Source: Fibrobacter sp. UWP2
Lineage (GTDB): Bacteria; Fibrobacterota; Fibrobacteria; Fibrobacterales; Fibrobacteraceae
Assembly: GCF_900141705.1 (NCBI RefSeq)
Contig: NZ_FQYM01000004.1
Coordinates: 1-64,000, forward strand
Length of the DNA stretch: 64,000 nt
Direction: 5' to 3'
Shown: positions 34,827-43,640 of the stretch, piece by piece
How the letters are laid out: each line of letters starts with the position of its first letter
Numbering within the stretch: position 1 is the first letter of the stretch
Made by a program: the position numbers and the translations under genes
The notes under the pieces: generated by a model
Database searches by the model: none
Seen by the model: the letters and a program-made list of their open reading frames with translations, nothing else
What the model was told of the DNA's origin: nothing

Positions 34827-35270
34827 ATGAACCAGGTAAAAACGATGGCGGTTGCCGTTCTCGCCTTGGCGGTGGCTGCCGCATTCGCAGCGAACAAGGT
34901 CAAGTCCAAGGCTGGTGGAGTCGATCTTACGACGGAGAGGGGAGGCGGTCAGGTAATCTGCACTGCCGACTTCAACGACGAGATGTCCATCATCAGGGAC
35001 GCCGGGACCGAAGTCCTCGTGAAGGGGAGCTGCGGCCAGGGATGGGTGGACAAGTCGAAACTCGAGTATGTGGCGCGCCCCGCCGGGGACAAGGCGTACA
35101 CGTTTAACGAGTTCGACATCCGCGCCTGGATAGACAACCAGACTGCCTTCGGCGTCCTGATGGACGACTACGAAGAGTTCGAGGGCGTCAAGATCGACCG
35201 CGATTTTAGGGAGTACCTGCGGGAAACCATGGATCGCGAGCAGGTCGAGCGGCGTCACGCCGAAAACTAA
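34827..35270 (+). CDS. Small exported protein of unknown function
   Basis: A 147-residue protein with a signal peptide (MNQVKTMAVAVLALAVAAAFA|AN). The mature part is charged, with two Cys (VICTAD, GSCGQGW) that could pair. It has no recognised family. AGGAGG sits 7 bases before the ATG and a terminator follows at once, so this is an independent gene. Confidence 0.75.
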   Translation: MNQVKTMAVAVLALAVAAAFAANKVKSKAGGVDLTTERGGGQVICTADFNDEMSIIRDAGTEVLVKGSCGQGWVDKSKLEYVARPAGDKAYTFNEFDIRAWIDNQTAFGVLMDDYEEFEGVKIDRDFREYLRETMDREQVERRHAEN

Positions 35271-35275
35271 AAGCA

Positions 35276-35310
35276 AGGGCTTCCGGGATTCCGGAGGCCC
35301 TTTCTGTTTT
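35276..35310 (+). terminator. Terminator after the small exported protein gene
   Basis: AGGGCTTCCGG, loop GATT, CCGGAGGCCCT then TTCTGTTTT. One G-T pair interrupts an otherwise complete stem of about 11 bp. Confidence 0.8.
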
Positions 35311-35312
35311 GA

Positions 35313-36215
35313 TTAAACCGCGGTCGAGACGACGAGGGCGACGAGCCCCACGAACATCGAGAGCTTGGTCACGCTTTGCGCCTTGCGGTAGTTGCGGCGG
35401 TGCGCCTGCACCAGTATGTAGGCAAAGCAGGGGGACATTGTCGCCCCCGTCAAAATCACAAAGAGCACGGGGTATGTTCCTTGCAGCACGGGCATGGGCA
35501 GGCTAATCCAGGTGAACAGCAAGAATGCGCCGGCAAAGCGGCGTGCCGTGGTGGCGCCCGCGATGAGTGGGAAGGTCATGATGCCCGCCTTGAGGTCGCC
35601 CGTTTCGTCTTCCAGGTCCTTGTAAATTTCGCGTGCTGTGGTGAGCAGGAACGCGAATAGCATGGCGGGGAAGAGGAACGCGAATTTGGTGAGGGGCTCC
35701 AGCGAGGCGCCGTCGCTCTCGATTGGCCCTACAGGCGACACGAGGCACAAAAGGAGTGGTGTCGCGCACAAAAAGGCGACGGTCATGTTCTTTAACAGCG
35801 GAATGTGCTTGAGTTTTATGTTGTATGCAATCAGGAACAGGGCGAGTCCCACCGCAAAAATGGTTGGGATGGCGCTGTACGCCCAAAAACCGTCGGCGAC
35901 ACCGCAGCCGATGGTGAGGATGGCGGACATGGCGCTGCATACCTTGGCCGCCTTGACTGTCGCTTTGCCGCAAACGAGCGGACGTTCGGGACGGTTTGCC
36001 CGGTCACTTTCGAGGTCGAGGATGTCGTTCTGGATGTTCGCGAAGGCGATGGCGAACGCGAACAGGAGGAGCTCCGCCGCAAGGCGCGCTGAACCCAGGG
36101 CCTCGGTTTCGCTGCCGGGCAGTTCCCCCAGCAAAAAGTAGCCGATGAGGAGCGTCGCCATGGCGATGACTATGTTCACGGGGCGGATCATTTTGAAGAG
36201 CGTTGCGATGTCCAT
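35313..36215 (-). CDS. UbiA-family prenyltransferase
   Basis: A polytopic membrane prenyltransferase of 300 residues with about eight helices. The two Asp-rich diphosphate-binding motifs are present: NIQNDILDLESDRANRPERPL and, later, DLEDETGDLKAG. This fits quinone or lipid (geranylgeranylglycerol phosphate-like) prenylation; the acceptor is not given by neighbours. ATG at 36215 starts MDIATLFKMIRPVNIVIA; the ten residues upstream in frame are unlikely to be used. Confidence 0.87.
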   Translation of the reverse strand: MDIATLFKMIRPVNIVIAMATLLIGYFLLGELPGSETEALGSARLAAELLLFAFAIAFANIQNDILDLESDRANRPERPLVCGKATVKAAKVCSAMSAILTIGCGVADGFWAYSAIPTIFAVGLALFLIAYNIKLKHIPLLKNMTVAFLCATPLLLCLVSPVGPIESDGASLEPLTKFAFLFPAMLFAFLLTTAREIYKDLEDETGDLKAGIMTFPLIAGATTARRFAGAFLLFTWISLPMPVLQGTYPVLFVILTGATMSPCFAYILVQAHRRNYRKAQSVTKLSMFVGLVALVVSTAV

Positions 36216-36252
36216 GCCTTGAATGTAGAAAAAAACGGGCGGCAAACATTAT

Positions 36253-36258
36253 TATATT
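36253..36258 (+). promoter_or_regulatory. -10 element for a leaderless small-protein transcript
   Basis: TATATT ends six bases before the ATG at 36265; no ribosome binding site fits between them. Confidence 0.45.
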
Positions 36259-36264
36259 TGGGAT

Positions 36265-36516
36265 ATGGCGTTTTTCACAAAAAGCAACCTGGAAGACCTG
36301 CGCAAGGAGGCGGAGCAGCTCTCGATTTGCGTGGAGCATTTTTTGTACGCCTCAGAACACATTCCCGAGGGCGACTGGAAGACCAAGGGGTTCTACGACA
36401 ACTGCATCGAAAAATGCAACGGCCGCCTCAAGGCGATCCACTTTTTGATGGAGTCCATTCGCCAGAACCGTCCGGTTAGTGAGAAGGAACTGGAAACGGG
36501 GGCGGAACGCGAATAG
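36265..36516 (+). CDS. Small helical protein of unknown function
   Basis: An 83-residue charged protein (MAFFTKSNLEDLRKEAEQLS…) predicted mainly helical, with Cys at about 22, 47 and 51 (ICVEHF, NCIEKCNG). It has no known family. It lies divergent to the prenyltransferase gene, with only about 50 bp between the two starts. GC content and codon use match the genome core. Confidence 0.65.
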   Translation: MAFFTKSNLEDLRKEAEQLSICVEHFLYASEHIPEGDWKTKGFYDNCIEKCNGRLKAIHFLMESIRQNRPVSEKELETGAERE

Positions 36517-36643
36517 GACCGAGTCTACGCTTTTTTTGTTGAAATGTGGACTTTTTTTTGAAAGAAAATGATTAAAAATGTTAAAAAACATTGAATTATG
36601 CCTAAAATGTAGACAATTTTTTGTAAAAAATGTAAAATAGGCG

Positions 36644-36672
36644 TTGACTTTGGCTGCGCAAAAACCTATGTT
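36644..36672 (+). promoter_or_regulatory. Promoter of the GH43 gene
   Basis: TTGACT (36644-36649) and TATGTT (36667-36672) with 17-bp spacing, in an AT-rich upstream region containing several A-runs that could act as an UP element. Confidence 0.65.
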
Positions 36673-36712
36673 TATATAAACCATTGTTGGTTCAAAAAAA
36701 GGGATTGGATTT

Positions 36713-38797
36713 ATGGGTATGAATTTTTCAAAAAAGACTTTGATTTGGGGCGCGGTCGCCGTGTCCGCCCTCGGTACGCAAGCACCTGCTGCCGACTGGT
36801 TCGCTAAGGACAACCTCCAGCCGGGGCACGACCCCACGGTGTACAGGGACGAGAACGGCTACATTCTCATGTCCACGAACAACAATTTGTCGATGTGGAC
36901 TTCTCCCGACATGGTCAAGTGGACTGCCAAGGGCCGGATTTTTAACGACAGCCCCCAGTGGCTCAAGGATGCTGTGGGTGGCAAGACCGACGGTATCTGG
37001 GCTCCGGACCTGTTCCATTTCAACAATCAGTACGGTGTGTTCTATTGCGGTTCCGTATTCGGCAAGCGCACGTCCGCCATTGGCGTCACGACGAATGCGA
37101 ACCTGGACTTCTCCAATCCGGCACAGGGCTGGACCGACCAGGGCGAAGTCACCCGTACTACAAACAGCAACAACTACAACGCCATTGACGCCGACGTGGT
37201 GGTGACGCCCGATGGTCAGTACTGGATGACGTACGGTTCCTGGAACGCGGGCGGCATTCGCCTGATCAAGCTGGACCCCAAGACCGGCAAGCAGGCGTCT
37301 GACGACAAGACCAACTACCAGATTGCGACCCGCGGTGGTTCGGGAATCGAAGGCCCGAGCCTTATTGAGCACGGCGGGCAGTACTTCCTCTTTACCGCAT
37401 GGGATGTGTGTTGCAAACAAGGTGACGAAATTGAGCAGACCACCTACAAGACCGCCATGGGCCGTGCCGACAAGGTGAACGGCACCTACAAGGACCGCGG
37501 TGGCAAGGAACTCAACAGCGGTGGCGGCACTATTTTGATGCAGCGCTACAGCCGTTATGTGGGCCCGGGTGGCGGAGAGGCGTTTAAGGACCTGAACCGC
37601 ATCCGCTTTGTGCACCACTATTACGACTTGAACGGCGACAAGTTCAACCATATCCACATTCGTGACCTGGTGTTCACCGACGACAACTGGCCCGAAATGG
37701 GTCAGCCTTTCCTTGGCCGCTACCTAAGCGCCGAAGCGGAACACGGCATTATGACCCGTGCTGTTTCGGGCGACATCACGTTCAATTACACGAAGGACGC
37801 CTCCAATGGCGAGTACGTGGGTTACATTAATACAAAGGGCTCCAAGATCCGCCTCCCCATGAACATCATGCAGGCGGGCGACTACCTGCTGCGCTACCGC
37901 TATGCGAACGGCGGCGACGCTGAGGCGACGCACAAGGTGACGGTCAACGGGAAAACGCAGACGGTGAAGCTCCCGGTGACGGGCGCCTGGGGCACGTTCC
38001 CCGAGAAATCGGTTGTGTATATCCCCGTGACGCTCAAGCGCGGCGGCAATTTTATCGAGGTGGAACCCGACCAGAATTTTGCGGAACTTGACCGCATCGA
38101 CTTCTTGCGCATCATCCGCGACACGATCCCTACGAACGGCTTTGACAACGGCATCAAGGTGCGCCTTACCGACAAGGACGAGTTCGCCATCAAGGAAGGC
38201 GGCTATGCGATTTTCGAGAACGCGGTGCTGGATTCTCTCAAGGACGTGTCCGAGGTGTTCCTCCAGGTGAAAAGCGCCTCGTCGGGCAAAATCCAGCTTC
38301 GCGAAGGCTCCAAGGACGGGACAGCGTTCATGACGTGCGACTTGTCCAACGCCTCTCCCGCAGATAACGGCTGGTCCATGGCGAAGTGTACGGGCGACAT
38401 GAGCTTCAAAGGTACCAAGGACTTGTACCTGACTGTGTCCGGAGTTCCGGGCGAAACCATTCTCGGAAACCTTGTTTTCCAGTCGCGGGTGGTTTGTACC
38501 CAGGAACCGTGCGGCGATCCGGCTTCCAGCTCCAGCACGGAGCCCTCCAGCGCCGAGTCGAGCTCCGGGACTACGGGCCTGGACGGGATTGCGGGTGTTG
38601 CGGGCAAGCCGCACTTGCTTGGATTCTCGCGCGAAGCTGGCGTGCGTTTCTCGGCCCCGGTAAAGTATGTGCTGGCCGACATGCAGGGCAACATTTTGCG
38701 CGTGGGTTACGGCGAGCACATTGCCGCCGAGTCCCTCAACGCGGGCGTTTACGTGCTGCGTTATGCGGGCAAGGCGCAAGCTATCAAGCTCAAGTAA
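36713..38797 (+). CDS. Secreted GH43 family arabinanase-like enzyme with CBM-like domains and sorting-type C-terminus
   Basis: Signal peptide to about residue 27. A GH43 five-bladed propeller follows at about 30-340: GHDPTVYRDENGYI (base Asp), IDADVVVTPDGQYWMTYGS (second Asp) and GIEGPSLIEHGGQY (acid Glu), closest in layout to endo-1,5-alpha-arabinanases. About 345-465 is CBM6/35-like (YVGYINTKGSKIRLPM … DYLLRYRYANGG). About 475-600 is a second beta domain. After a Ser-rich linker (PASSSSTEPSSAESSS) the last 60 residues (PVKYVLADMQGNILRVGYG … LNAGVYVLRYAGKAQAIKLK) resemble a type A type IX secretion signal. AGGGATTGG precedes the ATG. Confidence 0.9.
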   Translation: MGMNFSKKTLIWGAVAVSALGTQAPAADWFAKDNLQPGHDPTVYRDENGYILMSTNNNLSMWTSPDMVKWTAKGRIFNDSPQWLKDAVGGKTDGIWAPDLFHFNNQYGVFYCGSVFGKRTSAIGVTTNANLDFSNPAQGWTDQGEVTRTTNSNNYNAIDADVVVTPDGQYWMTYGSWNAGGIRLIKLDPKTGKQASDDKTNYQIATRGGSGIEGPSLIEHGGQYFLFTAWDVCCKQGDEIEQTTYKTAMGRADKVNGTYKDRGGKELNSGGGTILMQRYSRYVGPGGGEAFKDLNRIRFVHHYYDLNGDKFNHIHIRDLVFTDDNWPEMGQPFLGRYLSAEAEHGIMTRAVSGDITFNYTKDASNGEYVGYINTKGSKIRLPMNIMQAGDYLLRYRYANGGDAEATHKVTVNGKTQTVKLPVTGAWGTFPEKSVVYIPVTLKRGGNFIEVEPDQNFAELDRIDFLRIIRDTIPTNGFDNGIKVRLTDKDEFAIKEGGYAIFENAVLDSLKDVSEVFLQVKSASSGKIQLREGSKDGTAFMTCDLSNASPADNGWSMAKCTGDMSFKGTKDLYLTVSGVPGETILGNLVFQSRVVCTQEPCGDPASSSSTEPSSAESSSGTTGLDGIAGVAGKPHLLGFSREAGVRFSAPVKYVLADMQGNILRVGYGEHIAAESLNAGVYVLRYAGKAQAIKLK

Positions 38798-38823
38798 ACT
38801 GAGCCCGTGTTTGGCAGAGTCTT

Positions 38824-38856
38824 AAAAGGGAAGGCCGCGATGGCGCTTCCCTTTTT
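38824..38856 (+). terminator. Terminator after the GH43 gene
   Basis: AAAAGGGAAG, a GC-containing loop of about 11 bases, CTTCCCTTTTTGTTTT: a 10-bp stem with a T-run. Confidence 0.8.
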
Positions 38857-38886
38857 GTTTTGTGAAAGTTTCTAAATTGCAGTTGA

Positions 38887-40095
38887 ATGCGTAATGACGG
38901 TTTAGACGACTCGCTGGACGACGAATTGCAAGGCGAAGCTCCGCTTAGGAGCGTGCGCCCGACTCGCCGTGACCACCGCACTCGCCGCATCGATGTGATG
39001 CGGGAGCTGGAATCGGGCGTTGTGGACGAGCGTCCGACCAAGGTGCGTTTTAGCCGTGAGTGCCGCAAGGCGAAAATCAAGCGCGTCAAGAACCCTATCG
39101 AGAACATTGGCGAAGAGAACTGCGTTGAGGGCCTGGTGCTCGAGGTTCACCGCCGTACCTGCGAGGTGAGGCTCTCGGCGACGTCTGAGCAAGGCGATTG
39201 CACTGAGGAAGTGGTGACGGCGATGTACCGCGCGACGACCTCTAAAACGTTGGGCGAGTTCCCGGCGGTGGGCGACCGAGTGCTTTTGGGCCTCGTGAAC
39301 AGTGACGACGACTCGGGCGACGGCGTGGGCTCGCAAAAGTACTGCGTGGTGCGGGTACTCCCTCGCAAGTCCCTCCTCAGACGCCCCGGCCCCCGCGACA
39401 GCTTTTATAAGCAGCAGACCCTCGCGGCGAACATTGACCAGGTGGTCATTGTGGCGAGCGTGACGCAGCCCGAGTTCAATTACGGTTTTATGGACCGCTT
39501 TTTGCTGGCGGCGAACCTGAATGATCTTCCCTTTGTTTTGGTGCTCACCAAGATGGACCTCCTCCCGGGAGGGGAAACCGACCTTTCCAGTGACATCAGG
39601 GACTTTATGAGCATCGCCGACAAGGTCATCCCGGTGAGCGTCAAGAGCGGAGTTGGCCTCGAGGAACTGCGCAGGGAACTGAACGGCAAGGCCTCGGTGT
39701 TCAGCGGCCAGAGCGGCGTCGGCAAGTCGACGCTCATCAACGCGCTGGTGCCCGAGGCGGAACTCGAGACGGGTGCTGTGCGTGAACGTGACGGCAAGGG
39801 CCGCCACACGACTACCTCCTCGAGCCTGTTCGATTTGCCGGTGGTAGATTTTCCCGAGGGCGGAATTGTGATAGACACCCCCGGGATTAGGAGCATTGGC
39901 CTCATGGACATGGAAGGGGAGACTCTCGCCAAGATTTTCCCCGGTTTTTTTGAGGGCGACCTGTTCACCTGTAAGTACAGCAACTGCCTGCACCTCAGGG
40001 AACCCGGTTGCGCCGTGCGCGAGGCGGTGGAGTCGGGCAAGATTTCACGCGCCCGTTACGCGAGTTACCTGCGTATTTTGAATTCGAGAAGTTAA
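38887..40095 (+). CDS. rsgA: Ribosome small-subunit-dependent GTPase A with N-terminal extension
   Basis: A circularly permuted GTPase that aids 30S maturation. Order: an extra N-terminal stretch of about 75 residues rich in Arg/Asp, an OB domain, G4 TKMD, G1 SGQSGVGKSTLIN, G3 DTPGIRSIG, then the zinc site CKYSNCLHLREPGC. Its 402 residues are longer than the usual 300-350 because of the extension. TCTAAA lies 10 bases before the ATG and no clear ribosome binding site is seen. It is followed 2 bp later by a small membrane protein gene. Confidence 0.93.
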   Translation: MRNDGLDDSLDDELQGEAPLRSVRPTRRDHRTRRIDVMRELESGVVDERPTKVRFSRECRKAKIKRVKNPIENIGEENCVEGLVLEVHRRTCEVRLSATSEQGDCTEEVVTAMYRATTSKTLGEFPAVGDRVLLGLVNSDDDSGDGVGSQKYCVVRVLPRKSLLRRPGPRDSFYKQQTLAANIDQVVIVASVTQPEFNYGFMDRFLLAANLNDLPFVLVLTKMDLLPGGETDLSSDIRDFMSIADKVIPVSVKSGVGLEELRRELNGKASVFSGQSGVGKSTLINALVPEAELETGAVRERDGKGRHTTTSSSLFDLPVVDFPEGGIVIDTPGIRSIGLMDMEGETLAKIFPGFFEGDLFTCKYSNCLHLREPGCAVREAVESGKISRARYASYLRILNSRS

Positions 40096-40097
40096 TC

Positions 40098-40505
40098 ATG
40101 GATGTTGCACTTAAAATTACCTTGATTGCATCCATCATCTTGATGGGTTACAATGTGTCTGAATTTGTGACGAGTTACGAGGCTCTCTGCGAAAAGACGG
40201 ACGAGTTTAAAAAGCTCGCCGTCGAAAACGAATCCAACGAGGGGGACCTCCGCCGTTCGAATTTGCTGCTCTCGATGGGGCTTTCGATTGTGTTCATAGG
40301 GCTCACTTACCTCTCGGGGCTTGCGTTCTGGATAACCGCCGTGGTGGCGGTAAAGCTGTTTTTTACGCTTTATTGCTCCGATTCGCTGCTAGTTTGCGTT
40401 TTGCGGGTGGGCGACATCCCCAAAAAATTCTATATGCTATCTAAGGTAGATGCGCTGCTCAATGCCTTTTTGGGTTTGGGCGTCGCCCTCATTTTGGTTT
40501 TGTGA
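40098..40505 (+). CDS. Small integral membrane protein of unknown function
   Basis: A 135-residue protein with three or four hydrophobic helices (LKITLIASIILMGYNV, LLLSMGLSIVFIGLTYLSGLAF, VVAVKLFFTLYC, ALLNAFLGLGVALILVL). It has no family I recognise. The start is 2 bp after the rsgA stop and its stop is next to the following start, so it sits in a tight operon rsgA - this gene - beta-barrel-like protein - nadD. Confidence 0.75.
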   Translation: MDVALKITLIASIILMGYNVSEFVTSYEALCEKTDEFKKLAVENESNEGDLRRSNLLLSMGLSIVFIGLTYLSGLAFWITAVVAVKLFFTLYCSDSLLVCVLRVGDIPKKFYMLSKVDALLNAFLGLGVALILVL

Positions 40506-40506
40506 T

Positions 40507-41118
40507 ATGAAACGCTTAAGTATTTTAAAGGTCCTGATGGTTGCCCTGGCTTTTTGCCTGGGGAGTTCCTTTGCGCAGGCCCCGGCGGACGCTACTTCTG
40601 CTGCGGCCGCCCCGGCGGATCCGGCTGCGGGCTCCATGAGCTTTTTGACGCCGTTCTTTTTGGGCGGTGCGCTGGGCTTTGGCTCGGGTACGGGCGTCGG
40701 CACGGAACGCGGGCTTGGCCTGCGCCAAATTGAACCGATGGTTGGCCTGTGGTATCCTGGGCTTGGATTTTTGCGCGTGGGCTACGGCTTTTTTGACTTT
40801 GAAGAAGACGCCGAGAAAGGGGAAGATTACAAGGTGGAACACTCCGATTTTGACGTGGAAGTGGGGCTACACTTGCTTGGGCTCTTTTACGTGGTGGGCA
40901 ACTACTCCCGTGCCCGTGACCTGAGCGATATGGGCGACGTCTCGTGGAACGAATGGGGTGTGGGCTTTGGTTCCATCATCAACATTTTTGCAAAGACCAT
41001 GCTCTTTGCCGATGTCTCGTACCGCTGGGTGCTGGAGCATTACGATCCGTTCCTCGACAAGGATGTTTCGGGAAGCCGCATCCAGCTTAACCTGGGCTTT
41101 GCCGCTATGATCTTTTAG
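40507..41118 (+). CDS. Predicted outer-membrane beta-barrel-like protein
   Basis: A signal peptide (MKRLSILKVLMVALAFCLGSSFAQA) and an Ala/Pro-rich linker are followed by Gly/Tyr/Phe-rich amphipathic strands (GLWYPGLGFLRVGYGFF, FDVEVGLHLLGLFYVVGNY, FADVSYRWVLE) ending in an aromatic residue (GFAAMIF), as in small outer-membrane barrels. Function unknown. Start ATG 40507 overlaps the end of the preceding gene region by almost nothing. Confidence 0.7.
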   Translation: MKRLSILKVLMVALAFCLGSSFAQAPADATSAAAAPADPAAGSMSFLTPFFLGGALGFGSGTGVGTERGLGLRQIEPMVGLWYPGLGFLRVGYGFFDFEEDAEKGEDYKVEHSDFDVEVGLHLLGLFYVVGNYSRARDLSDMGDVSWNEWGVGFGSIINIFAKTMLFADVSYRWVLEHYDPFLDKDVSGSRIQLNLGFAAMIF

Positions 41119-41132
41119 TCGGGGCCCCTGCG

Positions 41133-41762
41133 ATGAAGAAAGTGGCGATTATGGGCGGCGCTTTTGACCCGGTGCATAAAGATCACGTGGCCGCCGCCAA
41201 GATGAGCCTGGACTGCGGACTGTGCGAAGAAGTGTGGTTTATGCCCAGCCCCGACCGCTGGGACAAGACTTTGAATGCAAGCCCCGAGGACCGCTTTGCC
41301 ATGCTCGAGCTTGCGTTTTCGGGAGACAAGCGCATGGTGCTCTCGGATTTGGAAATCGAACAGGGCGAGTATCGCGGCTCTTACGTGTTCCTCATGGGGC
41401 TCAAGGAAAAATTCCCCGACATCCATTTTTTGCTTTTGACCGGCGCTGATTCGTATGAGGGGATCCCGCATTGGCGCGACCCCATGACTTTTTTTGGAAC
41501 AAACTATAACGGACATTTGTTGTTGCGCGACATTGAACTGATTGTGTTTGCGCGCAAGGGCTACCCCAAGCCCGATTTGGAACAACATAAGGCGAACGGC
41601 TATGCGCCGCTGCATTGGCTGGGCAAGGAACAGGGTTTTGTGGGGAAGTATTCCAGTACCGAAATCCGCAAGGTGCTGCCCTACAACCGCACGCAATGCC
41701 CCGAAGGCCTGGAACCGACGGTTTTCCAGTACATTTTAGATCACGACTTGTATCGCGAATAA
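41133..41762 (+). CDS. nadD: Nicotinate-nucleotide adenylyltransferase (NadD-like)
   Basis: A nucleotidyltransferase that forms NaAD in NAD synthesis. GGAFDPVHKDHVAAA carries the (H/T)xGH-type motif, with KDH in place of the common xGH, and YSSTEIRK is the second family signature. Its 209 residues are normal. The stop codon and the bases before it reappear in each unit of the 95-bp array downstream. The GH-to-DH substitution leaves some doubt about substrate choice within the superfamily. Confidence 0.82.
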   Translation: MKKVAIMGGAFDPVHKDHVAAAKMSLDCGLCEEVWFMPSPDRWDKTLNASPEDRFAMLELAFSGDKRMVLSDLEIEQGEYRGSYVFLMGLKEKFPDIHFLLLTGADSYEGIPHWRDPMTFFGTNYNGHLLLRDIELIVFARKGYPKPDLEQHKANGYAPLHWLGKEQGFVGKYSSTEIRKVLPYNRTQCPEGLEPTVFQYILDHDLYRE

Positions 41763-42087
41763 GCGGAGGTCTTGAAACCTCACGTACAGAGCGTGCGGTC
41801 TGTGTGAGCCGAAGTCACTGATATTAATCAGTGACGAAGGCGAGAGCACGCGAATAAGCGGAGGTCTTGAAACCTCACGTACAGAGCGTGCGGTCTGTGT
41901 GAGCCGAAGTCACTGATATTAATCAGTGACGAAGGCGAGAGCACGCGAAAAAACGCAGGTCTTGAAACCTCACGAACAGAGCGTGCGGTCTGTGTGAGCC
42001 GAAGTCACTGATATTAATCAGTGACGAAGGCGAGAGCACGCGAAAAAACGCAGGTCTTGAAACCTCACGTACAGAGCGTGCGGTCTT
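41754..42087. repeat. 95-bp tandem array (three full units and one partial) between convergent nadD and alr
   Basis: The AGGTCTTGAAACCTCAC block recurs at 41767, 41862, 41957 and 42052, exactly 95 bp apart. Each full unit contains the perfect hairpin GTCACTGAT-ATTA-ATCAGTGAC and complementary ends (GCGTGCGG / GCACGCG). The nadD end CGCGAATAAGCGG is repeated at the second unit; units three and four carry CGAAAAAACGC instead. The last unit is cut by the alr stop (42088). The layout resembles the 14-kb repeat pair. Confidence 0.9.
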
Positions 42088-43311
42088 TTACCTTAAGGGG
42101 TATTCGCGGTAGTCCTGCACGCCGAATTCCTGCTTGAGGTAATCCCATCGCACCAGACGATTCTTCCAGAAATACTTGCGGTACAGGCGGCGAGCTACGC
42201 GGCTTGTGAGTTCGTACGGGATGGTATGGTGGTCGTCGGCGACCGATTCCATTGAAATGCGGAAGTCAAGCTCGCCGTTCACGACGTCGACTGTCTCGCC
42301 GACTTGCACGTCGGGAATATGGCTCACGTCGACCATCGTCGCGTCCATGCAGACGCGCCCGAGAATCGGGCAAATCTGGTTACGGATCATCACGAAACCC
42401 TTGTTGTATTCGCCGCGCAGGTAACCGTCGCCGTAACCGATGGCGATGGTCGCGATGCGCGTGGTCTGCTGCGCCATCCAGTAACCGCCGTAGCTCACGG
42501 TCTCGCCGGGCTTTACATCGTGGATGTGGCGGATGGTGGACTTGATCTTCATGACGGGCTTGATGGGCCACGGGGAGGGCGCTGCGCCCATGCAGTTGTA
42601 GCCGTAAAGAGCAAGGCCCGGACGCACCATGTCGAAGTGGCTCTCGGGGTGCGTGAGCGTCCCTGCTGAGCTGCTGCAGTGGCATATGGGTGGACGGAGG
42701 CCTTCTGCCTTGAGTACGTCGACCAGGCGGCTAAAGCGCTGTATCTGGATCTCAGTCTTGGGGTTCCCGGGCATGTCGGCAGTGGCGAGGTGCGTGAACA
42801 TGCCCTCGAAATGCAGGTTCTTTAAACTCAATGCCGCGCGGATGTTGTTGAAGTCCTCGGCGTCGAAGCCGTAACGGTTCATGCCGGAGTCAATTTTTAA
42901 GTGCGCCTTGCAGGTGGTTCCCGTTTCGCCGAGGAACTGGTCGAACGCCACGGCGGTGCGAAGGTCGGTAATGGCTGCCGTGAGCTGGAACTCCACGAAG
43001 TAGGCGAAGTCGGCGGGGGTGCAGGGGCCGAGCACCAGGATGGGCAGGTCCATGCCGTACTGCCGCAGCAGCATGCCCTCGCTGATGTGGGCGACGCCCA
43101 GGTAGTCGGCACCGCCTGCGCGGGCGGCAAAGGAGCAAGCGAGGCTTCCGTGACCGTAGGAGTCCGCCTTTACCGGGAGCAGGATCTTGGTGGTCGAGGG
43201 AATTTGGCTTCTAATGAATTTGATGTTGTTGCATAGGGCGTCAAGATTGATTTCAATCCAGTTCGGGCGCGCGATCTTGTTTAAGTCGGGAGGGGTCTGT
43301 AAAAGCTTCAT
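42088..43311 (-). CDS. alr: Alanine racemase
   Basis: PLP enzyme supplying D-alanine for peptidoglycan. PVKADSYGHGSLA holds the PLP Lys, with IDSGMNRYGF, the MVRPGLALYGYN phosphate/PLP region, ETVSYGGYW with the catalytic Tyr, and GRVCMDATMVDV. Its 407 residues include a slightly long C-terminal tail. Works upstream of ddl (33 kb). The ATG at 43311 starts MKLLQTPPDLNKIARPNWIEINLDAL, in which NWIEINLDAL is conserved. Confidence 0.95.
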   Translation of the reverse strand: MKLLQTPPDLNKIARPNWIEINLDALCNNIKFIRSQIPSTTKILLPVKADSYGHGSLACSFAARAGGADYLGVAHISEGMLLRQYGMDLPILVLGPCTPADFAYFVEFQLTAAITDLRTAVAFDQFLGETGTTCKAHLKIDSGMNRYGFDAEDFNNIRAALSLKNLHFEGMFTHLATADMPGNPKTEIQIQRFSRLVDVLKAEGLRPPICHCSSSAGTLTHPESHFDMVRPGLALYGYNCMGAAPSPWPIKPVMKIKSTIRHIHDVKPGETVSYGGYWMAQQTTRIATIAIGYGDGYLRGEYNKGFVMIRNQICPILGRVCMDATMVDVSHIPDVQVGETVDVVNGELDFRISMESVADDHHTIPYELTSRVARRLYRKYFWKNRLVRWDYLKQEFGVQDYREYPLR

Positions 43312-43462
43312 AATGCCGAAAATATAAATAAGCTTTTGAGTGTTTGGTTATGGGCTTTGTCAAAAAGGCTCCGTTAAAGGCGCCCTGGGCCCGCAAGAGG
43401 AGGATACTTCTAATTTGGAATGATTTTTTGTAAAGTCAGGTAGTTTAAAAACGGGGGATTTT
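43312..43462. other. Intergenic region upstream of alr
   Basis: Contains a GGCGCCCTGGGCCCGC GC-rich patch and AT-rich sequence on both sides. No clear gene or terminator. Confidence 0.4.
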
Positions 43463-43621
43463 TTGAACGCGAACCCAATAAATACAAGGCTTTGGTCAAT
43501 AAGTTATTTTGTACGTAAAATTTACATAGCGGATGATGAATTTTTGTTTACCGATGCGCATGAATCCAAACGGAATCTTCTTTATATTTTAAAACCGATG
43601 GGAGATAATTCCGCTCTATGA
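43463..43621 (+). CDS. Possible 52-residue small protein
   Basis: TTG at 43463 follows GGGGGATTTT. The frame MNANPINTRLWSISYFVRKIYI… continues with DDEFLFTDAHESKRN to a TGA at 43619. The composition is protein-like (aromatic, charged), but there is no family, and the start codon is weak. It may be a real small gene or the end of a decayed one. Confidence 0.35.
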   Translation: MNANPINTRLWSISYFVRKIYIADDEFLFTDAHESKRNLLYILKPMGDNSAL

Positions 43622-43640
43622 CTTAACCAAGGAGTGAATT

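Noticed and set aside
41754-42087. CRISPR array
   Set aside because: Repeats are 95 bp, contiguous and without unique spacers; no cas genes are nearby.
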